Of a stretch of 64,000 nucleotides of DNA, positions 8,444-17,174 are shown piece by piece. The stretch is taken from NCBI GenBank assembly GCA_020633495.1, contig JACKDR010000017.1:1-64000 (forward strand). Reading direction: 5' to 3'. The notes beneath the pieces are model-generated. The model had not been told where the DNA came from. It worked only from the letters and a program-made list of their open reading frames with translations, and made no database searches. The position numbers were made by a program, and so were the translations under genes. The stretch's first letter is position 1, and the number at the start of each line of letters is the position of its first letter. Origin of the DNA: Kofleriaceae bacterium. Its GTDB lineage: Bacteria > Myxococcota_A > Polyangia > Haliangiales > Haliangiaceae.

Positions 8444-9481
8444 TCAGAACGGGATCGGTGCTTCGGGCTGGCCCAGCAGGTTGTCGCGGGGGCGCAGCCG
8501 TCGGATGAGGCGAGCTTCTTCGTCGAGCGCCTTGGTCGCCGAGGTGACGCGGACCGCGACCTCGACGCGATCACGGTCGTAGGTGAGCCCAGGGTCGTGG
8601 CCTTCGCCGTACTGGCCACGCCACCAGCCTTTCCACCGGCGCCACGTCTGGAAATGCCGAGTCAGCGTCTCGTAGAGCTTGCCGCTGTGGCTCTCGCCAA
8701 CGTAGACGATCGCCGCGTCGTCGTCGCGCGTCTGCTCGCGGATGACGTAGACGCCCGACTTGCCCTTGAGGTCGCGGACCCAGTCCGGGTACCGCTCGCC
8801 TCGGGATCCGACGGGGCGATATCGCAGGCCGCCGTTGCGGAAGGACGCTGCGGACGCAGGCGATGACAGCACGCGCCACCCGGACAGGAACCGCGCTGGA
8901 TCGACGGGGCGATCGTCCAGGCGAAGCTCGAAGTGCAGGTGTCGCAGCCCGGCCGCGTCCAGTGGGTTCGCGCCGATGACGCCGAGCGGCTGGCCGGCGA
9001 GAACGACCTGGTGCGGTGCCCCCGGCTCGGTCGGCGGCACGTCGAGCCGCGACAGGTGTCGGTACGCCGTTGACCAGCCGCCGCCGTGATCGACGACGAT
9101 GGCGAACCCGGTGCTCGTCCAGCCGGCCGACGTGACCCGGCCCTCGCTCGCCGCCAGCGCGGGCGTGTCCTCCGGCATGAAGTGCCAGCGGCTGCCTCCA
9201 GCCGTACCGGCTGGAAACGCCGCGATCAGATCGTCGCGACCGGTCCGGCGGAACATCACGTCGACGCCGCGGTGACGGCGTGCGCCTCCGTCGCGCGGCG
9301 AGCCCCAGCCGTCCGACACCACCGGAGCGCGGCCTCGATAGGTCGCCACCGGCCACACCCACGAACCCGGCGGGCGCCCCTGCGCGTGCGGCACCGTCGC
9401 GCCGCGCGCATTGCGCGGCCACAGCAGCCACGCCGCGGCCCCCGCACCGAGCCACCCCCACGCCGCGTCGCGCTCAAGCAC
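8444..9481 (-). CDS. Membrane-anchored M23 peptidase fused to a GIY-YIG domain
   Basis: This 345-residue protein has an N-terminal hydrophobic segment (residues 8-21) that could anchor it in the membrane. Residues about 55-200 form an M23 (LytM) domain with the complete zinc set H70-x3-D74 and HLH (181-183), the class that cleaves peptide cross-links in peptidoglycan. Residues about 240-340 look like a GIY-YIG nuclease fold: GVYVIRE (243), IVYVGES (258-264), a downstream acidic residue in DEEARLIRRLRP, and PRDN. The combination of cell-wall hydrolase and DNA nuclease fold in one chain is unusual. The GTG start overlaps the upstream gene by eight bases. Whether the second domain is catalytic is not known. 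Confidence 0.75.
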   Translation of the reverse strand: MLERDAAWGWLGAGAAAWLLWPRNARGATVPHAQGRPPGSWVWPVATYRGRAPVVSDGWGSPRDGGARRHRGVDVMFRRTGRDDLIAAFPAGTAGGSRWHFMPEDTPALAASEGRVTSAGWTSTGFAIVVDHGGGWSTAYRHLSRLDVPPTEPGAPHQVVLAGQPLGVIGANPLDAAGLRHLHFELRLDDRPVDPARFLSGWRVLSSPASAASFRNGGLRYRPVGSRGERYPDWVRDLKGKSGVYVIREQTRDDDAAIVYVGESHSGKLYETLTRHFQTWRRWKGWWRGQYGEGHDPGLTYDRDRVEVAVRVTSATKALDEEARLIRRLRPRDNLLGQPEAPIPF

Positions 9482-10139
9482 GGCGTCCTCGGCGGTCGCT
9501 CATCGCCCGCGTCAGCAGGTAGCCGCCCCCGAACAGGCCGGCACCGATCAGCAATGGCCGGAAGATCGGGCTGAGGCCGCGTGCCGCGGCCGTGCCGGCA
9601 CCCGCGGCGGCTTCGCCCGCCAGGTCCGCGGCGCTGCTGGCCGCGTCGCCGGCCGCGTCGAGCAGCCACCCGGCGGCCGTCGCCACACGATCGGGCAGGG
9701 CCTTCAGGTTGTCGACCAGGGCGTCGGTGAGGGTGAGGTCAGGCGGCTCCTCGGCAGCGACCTGCAGCCGGATCGCGATCCGGTTGGTCGTGTCCCAGAA
9801 CCGCGCGTTGTTCTCGTACACCGCCGTCGGGTCCGATGACGAGGTCAGCGCAGCGATCTCTGCAGCGGTGGCCTGCCAGCGGGCGAGGGCGCCCTTCATC
9901 CCGAAGACGTCCATCCGAGCGCGGGACATCGCCCGGTCCCAGATGGCCGCGAGCTGCTGGACGTCCGCGTTCAGGGTCCGCGGTACTCGCTTGCCGTGAA
10001 CGATGTCGAAGCCGCGCAGCTCACCGAGGTACTTCCGCAGCGCCACCTGCATCTCGGTGTAGTCGGCCATGCCCGACAGCCGGGCGATGCCATCCCCCGC
10101 GACGAGCTGGGCGTCACCGTTGCGGTAGTGGACCCGCAT
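9474..10139 (-). CDS. Hypothetical protein with C-terminal membrane anchor
   Basis: The ATG at 10139 shares one base with the stop of the lytic transglycosylase gene (TGATG). The 221-residue product is mostly helical: a soluble part with Trp-containing helices (AAIWDRAMSRARMDVF), an Ala/Gly-rich stretch (about 165-190), and a C-terminal hydrophobic helix (FRPLLIGAGLFGGGYLLTRAM) followed by a basic tail. The topology suggests a protein held in the inner membrane with the bulk on one side. No family was recognised. It lies between two peptidoglycan hydrolase genes and probably works with them. Confidence 0.55.
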   Translation of the reverse strand: MRVHYRNGDAQLVAGDGIARLSGMADYTEMQVALRKYLGELRGFDIVHGKRVPRTLNADVQQLAAIWDRAMSRARMDVFGMKGALARWQATAAEIAALTSSSDPTAVYENNARFWDTTNRIAIRLQVAAEEPPDLTLTDALVDNLKALPDRVATAAGWLLDAAGDAASSAADLAGEAAAGAGTAAARGLSPIFRPLLIGAGLFGGGYLLTRAMSDRRGRRA

Positions 10140-11053
10140 CACGCGCCCCCCTGCGCCGCTTCGACCTGATCGGGCGAGGTGATGGGCGCCGGAGCCGGCG
10201 CGGGCGGAGGCGGCGCCGTGGCCAGCGCCGCCGCGGCGTAGCCGTCCGCGTCGTCGCGCGCCATCTCTCGCAGGTGCTGCGCGGCGACACGCTTGGTCCA
10301 CTGGAGCTTGCGCGGGTTCGACAGGTTGTCGCTGGCCCCGGCGCTGCGCGCGGCGCGGAACACGTCGTCGATCGTGACGTCGTGCTGGCCCCGTGCGGTG
10401 AGCGCGGCGACCACGGACCCGACCCCGGCGCGCTCGCTGAAGCCGGCGTTCCATCCGAAGGTCAGCAGCTCGACGAAGCGCGGGTTGGTCCAGTCGGTGC
10501 GCAGGTTCGGCACGTCGGGGTGGTAGCGCTCGTAGCCGGCGGCGATCCGGGCGAGCAGGTCCGACGCGACCTGGATGTTGATCGCCGGGTCGAGCAGATC
10601 GCGCCGCTCGTAGGCGGTGCCGTGGCGGCTGTTGAACCCGACCCGCACGACATCGACGACCTGGAGCAGCCCGGCGGCGCTGCTGCGGCGCTCGAGCTGC
10701 CGCGGCTTCATGTCGGACTCGAACATGGCGAGGGTTCGCAGGTAGGGGACCGGCAGGCCGTGGCCGTGCAGGGCGAACAGCGGATCGAACGTGCGCGGCG
10801 CGAGCCGCGCGACGTGGTCTCGACCCGGCTCAGGTCGAACGGCGCCAGGGGACGCGGTGCCCGCGGGCGTCGCGGGCCCGGCGGGGATGGGCACCGGGTC
10901 ACGACCGGACTGGATGCGCACGCCCAGGTCGGCGAGCGCCAGCTGTTCCTCGGCGTCGCGCGCGGCCTTGCGCGCGTGGTGGCGATCGACGAGCAGCCAC
11001 AGCAGCGTTCCGCCGCCGAGCACGGTCAGAAGTGTGTTTCGGTCATCGGGCAT
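10139..11053 (-). CDS. Membrane-anchored lytic transglycosylase (SLT fold)
   Basis: The 304-residue protein has an N-terminal hydrophobic helix (residues 7-22, TLLTVLGGGTLLWLLV), a Pro-rich linker, and from about residue 90 an SLT-like domain. Its motifs are FESDM with the presumed catalytic Glu112, the AAGLLQV segment (126-132), and the FGWNAGFSE region that corresponds to the conserved NAG/YN part of the active-site cleft. Such enzymes cut the glycan strand of peptidoglycan. A GGAG sits upstream of the ATG at 11053. The C-terminus is Pro/Ala-rich. In mobile elements such enzymes are used for wall penetration by phage or secretion machinery. Confidence 0.7.
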   Translation of the reverse strand: MPDDRNTLLTVLGGGTLLWLLVDRHHARKAARDAEEQLALADLGVRIQSGRDPVPIPAGPATPAGTASPGAVRPEPGRDHVARLAPRTFDPLFALHGHGLPVPYLRTLAMFESDMKPRQLERRSSAAGLLQVVDVVRVGFNSRHGTAYERRDLLDPAINIQVASDLLARIAAGYERYHPDVPNLRTDWTNPRFVELLTFGWNAGFSERAGVGSVVAALTARGQHDVTIDDVFRAARSAGASDNLSNPRKLQWTKRVAAQHLREMARDDADGYAAAALATAPPPPAPAPAPITSPDQVEAAQGGA

Positions 11054-11239
11054 GGGTTGCTCCGTGCGGCCTGGGGCCGCGTGTTGGGGGAAGACATCGA
11101 CGATCCACGACGCCGCGATCGGGGCGCGAAGTCGCGCGAGCTACCGAGGGCCGGCCCAGGGGGCTCAGGTCTCGGTCTCGATCACGGTCTCGGTCTGCAA
11201 CGCGCGCGGGTCATCGCGGGGGCGCGCCCCCGCCGCCCG

Positions 11240-11578
11240 TCAGCTGGCGCTCTGCCCGTCGCCGGGTGGCGACGGCTCGCGCCGGATGACGATCGCGATG
11301 GGATGGACGACCAGCTCCTCCGCCGCGTCCGCGGTCGGGCGCTGCGGATCCGTGGCGCCCACTGCGGGCACCTGCGGGACGACCTGCTCCGGCGGCGCGA
11401 CCTGGTAGGTCGGCGCGTTGCCGAAGAGGCTCCACCCGCAGCGGGCCGCGGTCGGCTGACCACGCCCCGCGTAGGTGGGCGTTCCGGGGCCGAACAGGCC
11501 CCGGACCCACCCGAGGAGGCCGCTGACGCACGAGGCGACCGCGACGGGAGCGCTCTGGTTCTGCTGGTTGCTTGCCAT
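11240..11578 (-). CDS. Hypothetical Gln/Pro-rich protein (112 aa)
   Basis: The ATG at 11578 has a good AGGAGAG eight bases upstream; an ATG further up (11608) lacks one. The 112-residue product starts MASNQQNQS, has a moderately hydrophobic segment (CVSGLLGWVRGLFGPG), then Pro/Val-rich sequence and an acidic to hydrophobic stretch (AAEELVVHPIAIVI). Two cysteines are present. It resembles nothing I know. A 186-base gap to the next gene holds a perfect 18-base palindrome (11216-11233) that might be a terminator or attenuator. Confidence 0.5.
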   Translation of the reverse strand: MASNQQNQSAPVAVASCVSGLLGWVRGLFGPGTPTYAGRGQPTAARCGWSLFGNAPTYQVAPPEQVVPQVPAVGATDPQRPTADAAEELVVHPIAIVIRREPSPPGDGQSAS

Positions 11579-11604
11579 GGCGTTCTCTCCTGGGTTGGGG
11601 GTGG

Positions 11605-12027
11605 TCACTTCACCAGCGCGGCGACGAGCGTCCCGATGGTGCGGAGCTGCTCGTCACGCTTGGCGTGCATCGCGAGGGCGTTCTGGTAGGCGATCAGGTT
11701 CTCCACGTCAGTCTCGACGTTGCCCTGCGCGACGGGCGCACCGGGCAGCGGCTGGATCGCGGCGAGGATCTGCGCGGCCAGCTCGAGGAGCTGACCGGTC
11801 GGCAGGCCGGCGAGGAAGCGGCGCTCCTCGCTGACCGGCGCGACGGGCTGCGCAACCACCGCCACCGGCCGGGGCCGGACGGCGCCCGCAACCTGCGGGC
11901 GACGCACCGGGACCGCCGGGCGCGGCTGGTACCACCGCCCAGGGCGGCTGTCCTGGCTGCGGTGATCGCGCGGAGCGTTGCGAAGGTCGTCCTCGTCGAG
12001 GAAGTAGATCGGCATGTACTCGTCCAT
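11605..12027 (-). CDS. Hypothetical protein (140 aa)
   Basis: An AGGAG is placed seven bases before the ATG at 12027. The N-terminus is acidic (MDEYMPIYFLDEDDLR), the middle is Arg/Pro/Val-rich and probably disordered, and the C-terminal half is helical (GQLLELAAQILAAIQPL and NLIAYQNALAMHAKRDEQLRT). The protein lacks cysteines and membrane segments. The helical C-terminal part could mediate oligomerisation. Function is unknown. Confidence 0.5.
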   Translation of the reverse strand: MDEYMPIYFLDEDDLRNAPRDHRSQDSRPGRWYQPRPAVPVRRPQVAGAVRPRPVAVVAQPVAPVSEERRFLAGLPTGQLLELAAQILAAIQPLPGAPVAQGNVETDVENLIAYQNALAMHAKRDEQLRTIGTLVAALVK

Positions 12028-12116
12028 GGGGTTCTCCTGTCTGTGTGAGGGGGACGGGACGGACCTGGCAGCTCGCGTGACCCCGCGCTCCGATCGCGGG
12101 TCGTGGCTCGTCAGGA

Positions 12117-12704
12117 TCAGTCGAGGTCGAACGCGGCGTCGTCGTAGCCGTCGTCGTCGAAGGCATCGACGTAGGCCAGCTGGTTGCGCACCGACGACGC
12201 GGCGTGGGCGACGCGGTTGAACAGCGGCGCGCGGCCGTAGCCCTGGCGGGCTGGGACGCCGTTGGGCGGCGCACCGTCACCCGGCGGCGCCGACGGCGCG
12301 CGCCGCGCCGCCGCGGCCTTGGCCGCCTCGGTAGTGGCCTTGGCGGTATCGCGCCGCGCCATCAGCGACAGCGCGAGCTGACCGGCACCGGCCGCCGCGA
12401 CGCCGTGGGCGGCGACCCGGGCCCTGCCGTCCATCGTGTACGCGCCAATCGCGCCACCGGCGGTCATCGCCATGGCGACGGCCTCGGGGCTCATCACGTC
12501 CTGGCCGGCGAGGAACCCGCCGAGCAGGGCGCCGCCGCCGCCACCGGCGATGGATGCGACGATGGTCCCGACATCGGGCGCCTCGGCGCGCCGGGCACGC
12601 GTGCGGCCCGCGGTGGAGGCGCGCGCCGCGGGGCGCGCCGCGGTGGCCCGGCCACCGCTGTTGCGGTAGCCGTGGCGCGGCTTCTTCTTGGGCTTCTTTG
12701 CCAT
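12117..12704 (-). CDS. Basic, Gly/Ala-rich membrane-inserting protein
   Basis: The ATG at 12704 follows AAGGAG. The first 40 residues are strongly basic (MAKKPKKKPRHGYRNSGG and further Arg/Ala), the centre holds two glycine-rich hydrophobic segments (VGTIVASIAGGGGGALLGGF and AVAMAMTAGGAIGAY), and the C-terminus is acidic (DAFDDDGYDDAAFDLD). A basic DNA- or membrane-contacting tail before small-residue hydrophobic helices recalls membrane-associated minor virion proteins, but this is a resemblance in composition, not homology. Confidence 0.5.
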   Translation of the reverse strand: MAKKPKKKPRHGYRNSGGRATAARPAARASTAGRTRARRAEAPDVGTIVASIAGGGGGALLGGFLAGQDVMSPEAVAMAMTAGGAIGAYTMDGRARVAAHGVAAAGAGQLALSLMARRDTAKATTEAAKAAAARRAPSAPPGDGAPPNGVPARQGYGRAPLFNRVAHAASSVRNQLAYVDAFDDDGYDDAAFDLD

Positions 12705-12773
12705 GTGCTGTCTCCTTCGGAACGTGAGGGGGCTGGCGCCGCGGCGACCATCGCCGTGCGCCCGAGTGGAACG

Positions 12774-13268
12774 TCAGGCGGCGAGCCGCAGGTCGTCGCC
12801 GGAGTCGCCGGAGTCGTGGGAGTCGCCGTCCGCGAGGTCGCCGTCGCCGACGTCGTCGTCGGCGTCACCGAGCGCACGCCGCACGGCGGCGCCGAGCCGC
12901 GCACGGACGCGTTCACGCCGTTCCTCGGTCGGGCAGGGCCGCTCGCTGGGCGCGCCGACGAGCGCCAGCGCGACGTCGATCTCGTCGGCGCCGAGCCGGA
13001 GATCCCGGAGGACATCCTCGAGCAGCGCGGCCGTGTACCAGACGTCGTCAGGGGCCTTGCCGGTTGGCTCCGGCCGCTCGACCGAAGCGCCCCGCTGCTG
13101 GCGACGCCAGCGCGCCGCACGGTGCACGCGTGCCTTGGCGTCGACCCAGGCGTCGGCGTGGCGGATCGCAAGCTCGAACAGCTGGCCGGTGAGCTCGTCG
13201 ACGGTGCTCTCGGGCTCGTCGATGTCGCGGTCGGAGGTGGGGCGATGGTTCAGGTCCAGAGGGCGCAT
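12774..13268 (-). CDS. Hypothetical acidic protein (164 aa)
   Basis: I take the ATG at 13268 because AGGAGA lies just upstream; the frame is open to 13307. The protein has a central helical region (ELTGQLFELAIRHADAWVD, then ARVHRAARWRRQQRG) and a second one (WYTAALLEDVLRDLRLG). It ends in an Asp-rich low-complexity tail with (DG/DS) repeats. It carries no recognisable domain and could be a scaffold or chaperone-like accessory protein of the operon. Confidence 0.45.
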   Translation of the reverse strand: MRPLDLNHRPTSDRDIDEPESTVDELTGQLFELAIRHADAWVDAKARVHRAARWRRQQRGASVERPEPTGKAPDDVWYTAALLEDVLRDLRLGADEIDVALALVGAPSERPCPTEERRERVRARLGAAVRRALGDADDDVGDGDLADGDSHDSGDSGDDLRLAA

Positions 13269-13376
13269 GCAGGTCTCCTGTGCGGACGGGCGCACCCGAC
13301 CGCGCACCGCCCATCCGCGCGTGGCGCGGGCGGTGTCATGGGTTGTGGTCGCCGGCTCGGGCCGGCGGGGATCAGC

Positions 13377-14417
13377 TCAGAGTCGCCGGGCCAGCCAGCG
13401 GCCCAGCGAGGCGTCGGGGGCGATGGCTGCCAGCGTCCCCGGCATCGGCGGCGGCGCCGCCAGGGGGCCGAGCGAGAGGCCCTCTCGGTTCAGCTCGCGC
13501 TCCAGGGTGTCGAGCACGGGTGGCGCGATGCCGAGCGCCGCCAGCTTCTCGCGCACCGCGGCGACCCCGACGCGGTACCCGAGCCGGCCCCCGACCCGTG
13601 CCAGGCGCGACAGGACCTCGGCGTTCGGTTGCACCCGGTAGTGACCGAGCCGGATGCCGTGGCCGTTGCGCACCCCGGTCGTAGCGGCCAGGTGCTCGTC
13701 GTCGATCGCGCCCAGCGCACCGGCCGCAGCGGTGACGACGCACCCTCCCGGCTCTCCGAATAGCCGCGCGTCGTGGTCGGCGAGGGCCACCACGAAGCCG
13801 ACATCGGCGATGTGCCCGTCGGCGATCATCCGGCCGTCGATCAGCGCGTGCATCGCGGCCCGGCCGGCCTCGACGCGCTGCAGGCCGCCTTCGAAGCAGA
13901 CCGCGGGCTCCGCTGCGAGATCGGCGATCCAGTCGATCGCCTCGTGCGGGGTCATCGTAGCCGGCGCGGCCCCGTTACGTCGACGGCCGAGCTTGAACAG
14001 ACCGGCGAGCGTCGCGTTGCGCCGCACCGTCGGGTCGAGCACGACGGGGGACCCGTCCTCGACCGCGATCGTGTGCAGGCCGCCCGGCACCTCGATGGTG
14101 GCGAGCCGCCGCTCGGGCCGTGGGTCGATCAGCTCGGCCGCGGCGACGTAGGTCGCGGCGCGCTCGACGCAGTTGGGATCCGCGGGAGCGATCCGCAGGC
14201 GCTGGGGAGGCGCGCACGCGTCCACCTTCGGACCGTCGTACGCGGCGCCGTGATCGTCGCGCTGGGGCAGCTGGCGGATCCAGGCGCTGAGCTCCTCGGT
14301 GGTGTCGAATCGTGCCGCGAGATCTCGCAGCACATCGTCCTGCTGGCCGGCCATCTCGGCGACCACCTCGGTGATCGCGCCCAGGCACTGCCCGTCGTTG
14401 AGGGGCCCGACGATCAC
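13377..14417 (-). CDS. Transglutaminase-like protein
   Basis: The GTG at 14417 overlaps the stop of the upstream gene (GTGA), so the 346-residue form is chosen over the longer frame to 15182. Residues 78-130 contain Cys83 (DPNCVERA), His115 (GGLHTIAV) and Asp128 (VVLDP), spaced as in the Cys-His-Asp triad of transglutaminase-like cysteine proteases. The rest has several helices and a C-terminal region with GVRNGHGIRLG. If the triad is real it may be a maturation protease or cross-linking enzyme for the products of this operon. The family assignment is by motif only. Confidence 0.45.
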   Translation of the reverse strand: MIVGPLNDGQCLGAITEVVAEMAGQQDDVLRDLAARFDTTEELSAWIRQLPQRDDHGAAYDGPKVDACAPPQRLRIAPADPNCVERAATYVAAAELIDPRPERRLATIEVPGGLHTIAVEDGSPVVLDPTVRRNATLAGLFKLGRRRNGAAPATMTPHEAIDWIADLAAEPAVCFEGGLQRVEAGRAAMHALIDGRMIADGHIADVGFVVALADHDARLFGEPGGCVVTAAAGALGAIDDEHLAATTGVRNGHGIRLGHYRVQPNAEVLSRLARVGGRLGYRVGVAAVREKLAALGIAPPVLDTLERELNREGLSLGPLAAPPPMPGTLAAIAPDASLGRWLARRL

Positions 14418-15535
14418 GACTCGCCCTCCGTCGCCTTGGCCTGGTCTCCCATGAGCGAGCGAATCAGCGACGCGGCCTCGGCGACCGAGCGACCGCACAG
14501 CTCGTCGAGCAGGGCCCGCTGATCGTCCTCGGACAGCTGCACGGCGGTGGCTGCAGCGACGGCGCGCTCGTCCGCGGTGAGCCGTGCGTGCACGGCCATC
14601 AGGTGCGGGATCTGGGCTGCCGTGGGGCGGACCAGCGAGCCGGCGCCGTTGCGGCGCGTCGGGGCTACGTTCTCCGGGGCCGCCTCCTCTGCTGCAGCGG
14701 ACGACGCCGCCTCCGCGGCGGGCTTCGGCGGCTCGGGCTTCGGGTCGGCGTCGTTCGTCGGCGCCGGCTCCTCGGTCGCCGGTGCCTTCGCGCGGGTCGG
14801 CGAACCCATCGGGGCGGGCGCCTCCCGGGGCGTGCTCTGGCGCGGCGCCGCGCTTACGGTCGAAGCTGGCGCCTGCGCCGCGCGAGCCGCCGCCTCTGCC
14901 TGCTTGGCCTCGAGCCACAGCTTGACCAGGGGCAGCGCCTCGACCGCGATCTCGACCGCCGGGTGCAGCGGCGGCGCCTCGTCGTCGGCAGGATCCTCGT
15001 CCTCCTCGATCTCGTCGTTGGCCACGTTCTCGGGCGCCGGCAGCACCACGGGCTGCCGGGCCGCGATCCCCGCGCCATCCGCCGCGCGGATCAGCTCCGC
15101 CGCGGCCTGCATGACCCCGGAGAACCGCTCCGCGATCCCGCGCGCCAGGTCCAGCTGCATCCGGGACAGCTCGGTGTTCCACCGCATCATCTCACGCATC
15201 ATCGACACCTCGCCGGACTCCCCGTCGGCGGCCGCGTTGCTGTTGCGGGGTGCGTCGTTCAGCGTCAGGTACGCGGCCGCCACGCTCGGGACCACCTTGC
15301 GGCGCTCGTCCAGCGGATCCAGCCGGTACCGACCAGGCTGCGCGTCGACCGCCTCGCGGAACTCGACGTACGAAGCGTCGATCGGCAGCACGACCGGGGC
15401 GCCGGTCTCCTTGTCGGTGACCACCTCGGGGGCGCCGCGGGTCCCCGGGTTGCGGAATCGGCGCAGCCTCCACCACTGCGCTGACGCCGGCAGCTCGATC
15501 GGGTCGCCGTTGACGTCATAGGCCAGCTCGGACAT
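14414..15535 (-). CDS. Hypothetical protein, first gene of the island operon
   Basis: The 373-residue product opens the long leftward operon. Residues 1-95 appear globular (QWWRLRRFRNPGTRGAPEVV, then PIDASYVEFREAV and GRYRLDPLDE). The middle contains amphipathic helices with Met-rich MMREMMRWNTELSRMQLDLA, and residues about 195-300 are Ala/Pro/Glu-rich and probably disordered. The end is helical and ends ATEGES. No domain was recognised. The ATG at 15535 is preceded by a purine-rich but weak ribosome site. The last codons overlap the transglutaminase-like gene by four bases. Confidence 0.5.
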   Translation of the reverse strand: MSELAYDVNGDPIELPASAQWWRLRRFRNPGTRGAPEVVTDKETGAPVVLPIDASYVEFREAVDAQPGRYRLDPLDERRKVVPSVAAAYLTLNDAPRNSNAAADGESGEVSMMREMMRWNTELSRMQLDLARGIAERFSGVMQAAAELIRAADGAGIAARQPVVLPAPENVANDEIEEDEDPADDEAPPLHPAVEIAVEALPLVKLWLEAKQAEAAARAAQAPASTVSAAPRQSTPREAPAPMGSPTRAKAPATEEPAPTNDADPKPEPPKPAAEAASSAAAEEAAPENVAPTRRNGAGSLVRPTAAQIPHLMAVHARLTADERAVAAATAVQLSEDDQRALLDELCGRSVAEAASLIRSLMGDQAKATEGES

Positions 15536-15711
15536 CGCTCATCTCTTTCTGTGGCGCCCGGGTTCAGGGATGGCGGCGCCCACACCCTGATCGGCCTTCG
15601 AGAAACCAAAATCGCTCCACGCGCCGAGCACGGCCGTGTCGATTTCTCGCAAGTGGGCGATGTTCCAGCCATTGCGACTCGGTGGCCGGCGCCCGATCGT
15701 TGATGCATGGA

Positions 15712-16075
15712 GTTCAGCGCCGCATGCCGTGGCATCCTCTGCAAGCCGCCATCACGGATCGGCTGCCAAGCGCGGGACCCGGCACCTACGTGATACGCGC
15801 GCGGCCGCCGTCTGCAGCGGGCGGTCGTCGATCGGTTCGGCATCCTAGACATCGGCGAGAGCCGGGCGCTGCGCGCCAGGCTACGCACGTTCCTTCGTTG
15901 CGCCACCGGCGTGGCCACCTCGGGTCACATGGCCGGCAGGCGCTACCAGATGCTCGCCTTCGCGCGCTTCTTCCGATCGATCGGTTGGACGTTCGCTGGC
16001 GCGCGGCTGCGAGCAACCGCGCGGCCTACCAAGAGGAGCTCCCGCCGCTCAACTACAAGTACAACTGGAGCGCCG
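15712..16075 (+). pseudogene. Frameshifted GIY-YIG-domain gene remnant
   Basis: Three segments in two frames together read as one GIY-YIG protein: GPGTYVIRAR (15776 onward, first frame), RFGILDIGESRALRARLR and RRYQMLAFARFFRSIGW (second frame), then NRAAYQEELPPLNYKYNW (first frame again). The order of GxYVI, GILDIGES and the terminal LNYKYNW is the expected one. At least two indels are needed. It lies upstream of, and opposite to, the leftward operon that encodes the M23/GIY-YIG fusion. Bases 15536-15711 hold no gene I can support. Confidence 0.5.
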
Positions 16076-16418
16076 GTCGCTGCGGCTCGAGATAATCGCG
16101 ACGATTTGTTCGGCGGTTTCGGCGCCGCGTGCTTTCGCGCGGTTGCGAAGTTCGATCTCAAGATGCAGGCACGTCCTTGGGGGGCCTCCGCTCGATGGAG
16201 GCTGCAGGAGCGCCAGCGGGGGTGCATCGGGCTTGCGTGTAGGGGGCGTGCGAGGCGCTGCGTATGTTGCTGAAATCACTTTACCCCTGCCGTGCGCGAT
16301 CGGGTGGTGTGGCTGCGTCCCGATTCGGCGGTACTATCGTGCGCCGCGAAGCCTCAACCCGCGCAGCACGCGTGTGCCGGCACGGCGAGCCCGGATCGAC
16401 GCTCACCGGAATCCCACA
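16076..16418. other. Non-coding stretch upstream of the HNH operon
   Basis: No open frame here looks like a real gene on either strand. It probably holds the promoter of the three-gene operon starting at 16419, but I could not pick a convincing -35/-10 pair. Confidence 0.4.
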
Positions 16419-17174
16419 GTGAAAGAAACCTGGCTAGACGCAGTCCTCGCCGTGCCGCTGATCGGCATCCAACTGGACGCACGAGCGTCGGAGCGGCTCA
16501 CGGTGCGCCAGCGCCTTGGTGCGTTCCTGGACGGGTTGCAGGCGCAGAAGTTGGAGCTCCAGGTCAGCAACCAAGACGGCGTGATGGTCATTGAAGGAAG
16601 CGACGGCTTCTCGTACCGAGTTGGTGGGACGCCGAAGCTCAACGCTGTCGTTCAGTACTCGTTTCCGATCGCGGAGCAGAGAGCTGCTGGGGTGCTGCCC
16701 ACGATCGCATACAAACCACGGGCGTACGGCGAGCTGCTGGAGGTGGCCTCCGTGCGGACCCGCGAGATGATCGTGGCGATGTCGGCGAACGGGACGGTGG
16801 TCAAGCGCCTCGGGGCTGTTGCCACCGCGCAGCTTGCTGAACACCAACTACCCGCTGGAGGTAGCGCGTTCAAGTCCTGGCTAGAGGCGACGTGGCAGGC
16901 GCAGGGGAGTTCATTGATCAAGACGACCTCCAGCGTGGTTGTCCGCTTTCCCCGAATGCCAGATACCAAGTTCTACGAGCAGTGCCACCATAGTTTTGCA
17001 TTTGATGTCGACGCAGATCCGAGAGAGTACGTGTTGATGTTGGACTATCAGCGCGTCTGGGACGAGAGTGTTGCCACCTCAGTGGCGATGACGGCGCTCG
17101 ACGGGTTTCTTGGCTGCGCTTGTACCTACTTTCAGGAGTTTGGGTTTCCGGAGGAACAATGGCCACCTCGCTGA
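16419..17174 (+). CDS. Hypothetical protein, first gene of an HNH nuclease cassette
   Basis: The GTG at 16419 starts a 251-residue soluble protein. It has mixed alpha/beta character: an N-terminal segment (LDAVLAVPLIGIQL), beta-rich centre (MVIEGSDGFSYRVGG), a long segment around SVRTREMIVAMSANGTVVKR, and a C-terminal part with LMLDYQRVWDESV and EFGFPEEQWPPR. No catalytic motif is visible. The length and overall beta-then-helix layout recall sporadic TIGR04255-type proteins that occur near nucleases, but I could not confirm key residues. It overlaps the next gene by 16 bases. Confidence 0.55.
   Translation: MKETWLDAVLAVPLIGIQLDARASERLTVRQRLGAFLDGLQAQKLELQVSNQDGVMVIEGSDGFSYRVGGTPKLNAVVQYSFPIAEQRAAGVLPTIAYKPRAYGELLEVASVRTREMIVAMSANGTVVKRLGAVATAQLAEHQLPAGGSAFKSWLEATWQAQGSSLIKTTSSVVVRFPRMPDTKFYEQCHHSFAFDVDADPREYVLMLDYQRVWDESVATSVAMTALDGFLGCACTYFQEFGFPEEQWPPR

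Noticed and set aside
11216..11233. 18-base perfect palindrome of G and C
   Set aside because: It could form a hairpin after the 112-aa gene, but there is no T tract and such palindromes arise easily in this GC-rich sequence; not called as a terminator.
13377..15182. 601-aa version of the transglutaminase-like gene
   Set aside because: The extra N-terminus is an out-of-frame reading of the 373-aa gene; the GTG at 14417 overlaps that gene's stop as elsewhere in the operon.
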